Assembly (NCBI RefSeq): GCF_004349355.1
Contig: NZ_SMFK01000005.1
Span: 1 to 64,000, forward strand
Origin: Flavobacterium cellulosilyticum
GTDB taxonomy: Bacteria > Bacteroidota > Bacteroidia > Flavobacteriales > Flavobacteriaceae
Reading direction: 5' to 3'
DNA: 64,000 nucleotides
Translations under genes and position numbers: made by a program
Shown here: positions 62,224-64,000 of the stretch, in pieces
How the letters are laid out: each line of letters starts with the position of its first letter
Position numbering within the stretch: the first letter of the stretch is position 1
The notes under the pieces: model-generated
Seen by the model: only the letters and a program-made list of their open reading frames with translations
Databases searched by the model: none
What the model was told of the DNA's origin: nothing

Positions 62224-63033
62224 ATGGGATTATTTAAGAGAAATCCATTTGGGCATATTCTATTTGTAAAAAAATGGTTGATCCGGATTTTTGCCGTTTT
62301 AACACATAAACGATACCGAGGGTTTAATGAATTGCAAATTGAAGGTTCTGAAATCATCACTTCATTGCCTGATACCAATGTGCTGTTTATTTCTAATCAT
62401 CAAACCTATTTTGCTGATGTAGTGGCGATGTTTCACGTATTCAATGCTAGTTTGAGTGGTCGTCAAGATACGATCAAGAACGTGGGATATATTTGGCAAC
62501 CCAAGATGAATATTTATTATGTAGCTGCAAAAGAAACCATGAAAGCGGGATTGTTACCTCGGATTATGGCGTATGCAGGAGCCATTACAGTAGAACGTAC
62601 TTGGCGCTCTTGTGGAAAAGATGTAACCGAAAAAAAAGACATAAATCCTAATGATACCGAGAACATAAAAATAGCACTAAATGATGGTTGGGTAATTACA
62701 TTTCCTCAGGGAACTACAAAATCATTCAAACCCGTTCGGAAAGGAACTGCACATATTATCAAGCAACACAAACCTATTGTAGTTCCAATCGTGATCGATG
62801 GCTTTCGACGTTCGTTCGACAAAAAAGGATTGCGGATAAAAAAGAAAGGAATTCTGCAATCGTTCATCATTAAACCACCAATAGAAATTGATTATGAAAA
62901 TGATAGCGTCGAGAAAATTTGTGAACAAATAGAATTTGCCATCGAACAACATCCATCATTTTTAAAAGTAATTCCTGCTGATGAAATTAAGGCCGATGAA
63001 GAACTCAATAAATTAAGAAAGTGGGAATATTAA
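62224..63033 (+). CDS. PlsC-family acyltransferase with atypical HX5D motif
   Basis: A 269-residue membrane-associated acyltransferase of the lysophospholipid acyltransferase family. The active-site motif NHQTYFAD (about 58-65) has five residues between His and Asp, against four in standard PlsC. Motif III reads FPQGTTKSF where FPEGTRS is usual. A later PIVVPIVIDGFRRSF matches block IV. It probably acylates a glycerophospholipid or amino-lipid. It follows the Nudix gene by 52 nt. Confidence 0.87.
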   Translation: MGLFKRNPFGHILFVKKWLIRIFAVLTHKRYRGFNELQIEGSEIITSLPDTNVLFISNHQTYFADVVAMFHVFNASLSGRQDTIKNVGYIWQPKMNIYYVAAKETMKAGLLPRIMAYAGAITVERTWRSCGKDVTEKKDINPNDTENIKIALNDGWVITFPQGTTKSFKPVRKGTAHIIKQHKPIVVPIVIDGFRRSFDKKGLRIKKKGILQSFIIKPPIEIDYENDSVEKICEQIEFAIEQHPSFLKVIPADEIKADEELNKLRKWEY

Positions 63034-63053
63034 ATAAGTCAAAAAAGGAATTG

Positions 63054-63671
63054 CTAAAGATCTATCTTCTTTAATTCTTCATTATTTTGTTTTAACTTTT
63101 TAAGGAAACCGCCGTATAATATTTTATAAAACAACCAGATTCCACCCATTATCAATAATGCCATTACAATAATCGTAATGTAATTTACCTCGATAACTCC
63201 TATTGTATTTTCGGGTCTATTATTCCCTCCGTTAAAACCTCGATTAAAACCTTCTATTCCACCTATTGCTCCCGAAATTCCACCAATAAAAATATTCCAA
63301 AAAATATAATAAGTAACTATTTTTCTGGTTTTTAGGATGTGTTCAATTAGTTTTTTAGATGAATGTAAAACCGAAATGTTTTTGTAATTACGATAAAACA
63401 AATAGATAAAAACGAGTATAACCAAATAATTAAACTTCTCCAAAAAATTAATAAAGGGATGTAAATCCAAAAATTTTGAATACCCATTATCGCCAATTAG
63501 GAAACTAATTCCATTCAAAATAACGAATTCTATGATACTTACAATCAAAATCCACTTCACAACCGATGAAGATTTGGCATGTAGCATCTTGTAGATTTCA
63601 TTTTCTGAAACTTGCTCAAAAGAATTCTCATTCTTTTTCCAATCTTTTTTTAATAAATCCAGCTCTTTCAT
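63054..63671 (-). CDS. Four-helix membrane protein next to an ECF sigma factor
   Basis: A 205-residue protein. The N-terminal cytoplasmic part (1-37) has KKDWKKNENSFEQVSENEIY. Four membrane segments (about 38-58, 80-97, 118-140, 163-187) follow, with a Gly/Asn-rich loop GGIEGFNRGFNGGNNRPENT between the last two. No named family is recognised. It is 72 nt after the sigma gene on the same strand and is a candidate regulator or partner of that sigma factor. Confidence 0.75.
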   Translation of the reverse strand: MKELDLLKKDWKKNENSFEQVSENEIYKMLHAKSSSVVKWILIVSIIEFVILNGISFLIGDNGYSKFLDLHPFINFLEKFNYLVILVFIYLFYRNYKNISVLHSSKKLIEHILKTRKIVTYYIFWNIFIGGISGAIGGIEGFNRGFNGGNNRPENTIGVIEVNYITIIVMALLIMGGIWLFYKILYGGFLKKLKQNNEELKKIDL

Positions 63672-63743
63672 TTGCAGATTTTAATTGTCTTTTGTCGGTC
63701 TTATGTAATTTGCAATTTTTATATATTGCTCATTTCATATTCC

Positions 63744-64000
63744 TTAAGGATTTAATATTTTTTTTAATTTTCCTTTGATTCGATTCATTTTTACCCTAGC
63801 ATTCACTTCACTAATTCCAAGAGTTTCCGATATCTCAGCATAATCCTTGTCTTCTAAATACATGAAAATCAATGCTTTTTCGATGTCATTTAGTTGATAA
63901 ACCGCCTTATACATCAGTTTTAATCGTTCTTCCTCTTCATAATTATAATCTTCCTGACTGATAAAAAACTGATGATTTTCATAATCCACCGTCTTAACGG
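63744..64000 (-). CDS. ECF sigma factor, C-terminal part (cut by window edge)
   Basis: The frame is open to the right window edge; GTG at 63989 is internal rather than the start. Sigma region 4 is clear: YQLNDIEKALIFMYLEDKDY, then AEISETLGISEVNARVKMNR and IKGKLKKIL. Region 2 lies outside the window. The membrane protein gene downstream may be its partner. Confidence 0.85.
   Translation of the reverse strand, partial: VKTVDYENHQFFISQEDYNYEEEERLKLMYKAVYQLNDIEKALIFMYLEDKDYAEISETLGISEVNARVKMNRIKGKLKKILNP

Overview
The window looks like chromosome of a Flavobacterium-type member of the Bacteroidota. It is AT-rich, and start codons have almost no Shine-Dalgarno sequence. Several promoters fit the TTG/TTTG-N19-21-TAnnTTTG pattern. 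The families are typical of the group: gliding lipoprotein GldI, a TonB-dependent receptor with a carboxypeptidase-like N-terminal domain, DUF3857/transglutaminase proteins, DUF4331, DUF4268, and cyclophilin-FKBP fusions.

Left accessory part (about 1-38,250). It opens with the 5' end of an IS3-family element. A stress gene set follows: universal stress protein, flavin reductase-like protein, ferritin, PRC-barrel proteins and an HtrA lipoprotein. A tight four-gene operon (7870-10505) then pairs an eRF1-like baeRF protein with an HPF/RaiA-like ribosome-binding protein. From 10.8 to 23.5 kb come redox enzymes (aldehyde dehydrogenase, SDR, MDR), DoxX-like membrane proteins, MscS, a CDF metal exporter, an APC permease, a DUF2254 protein and NhaA. 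A short mercury-type operon (ArsR regulator, MerT-MerP fusion, GDCCVxC protein) starts at 24.6 kb. After it come a GAF protein, hydrolases, a DHFR-like protein, two Tat-type ferritin-like proteins and a sodium/solute symporter. This part is full of relics: STAS/SEC14, two copies of a sterol desaturase, lmo0937, two VOC fragments, lactate dehydrogenase, RelE/ParE, DUF4440/serine hydrolase, SnoaL, an XRE regulator, an IS4-type transposase and others. It also carries local duplications, and reads as an acquired stress/detoxification region now decaying.

Right part (about 38,460-64,000). This is dense and intact, without a pseudogene I could find. A leftward set (two half-length DUF4331 proteins, a TPR lipoprotein, a TonB receptor) faces an ECF sigma/anti-sigma pair. 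Both divergent starts carry the same AAACC-N16-CGTA promoter, so the sigma factor probably controls itself and the exported set. Next are three peptidyl-prolyl isomerases including GldI, a DHH phosphoesterase, a CLC-F-type fluoride/proton antiporter and a RidA-family protein. They are followed by an exported protein, guaA, a LysM plus periplasmic-binding-like protein, DUF3820, a DUF3857 pair (one with a transglutaminase triad, one without), DUF4268, a CoA-type Nudix hydrolase and a PlsC-like acyltransferase. At the right edge is a second ECF sigma factor with a membrane protein downstream.

No tRNA, rRNA, CRISPR array or replication origin was seen.
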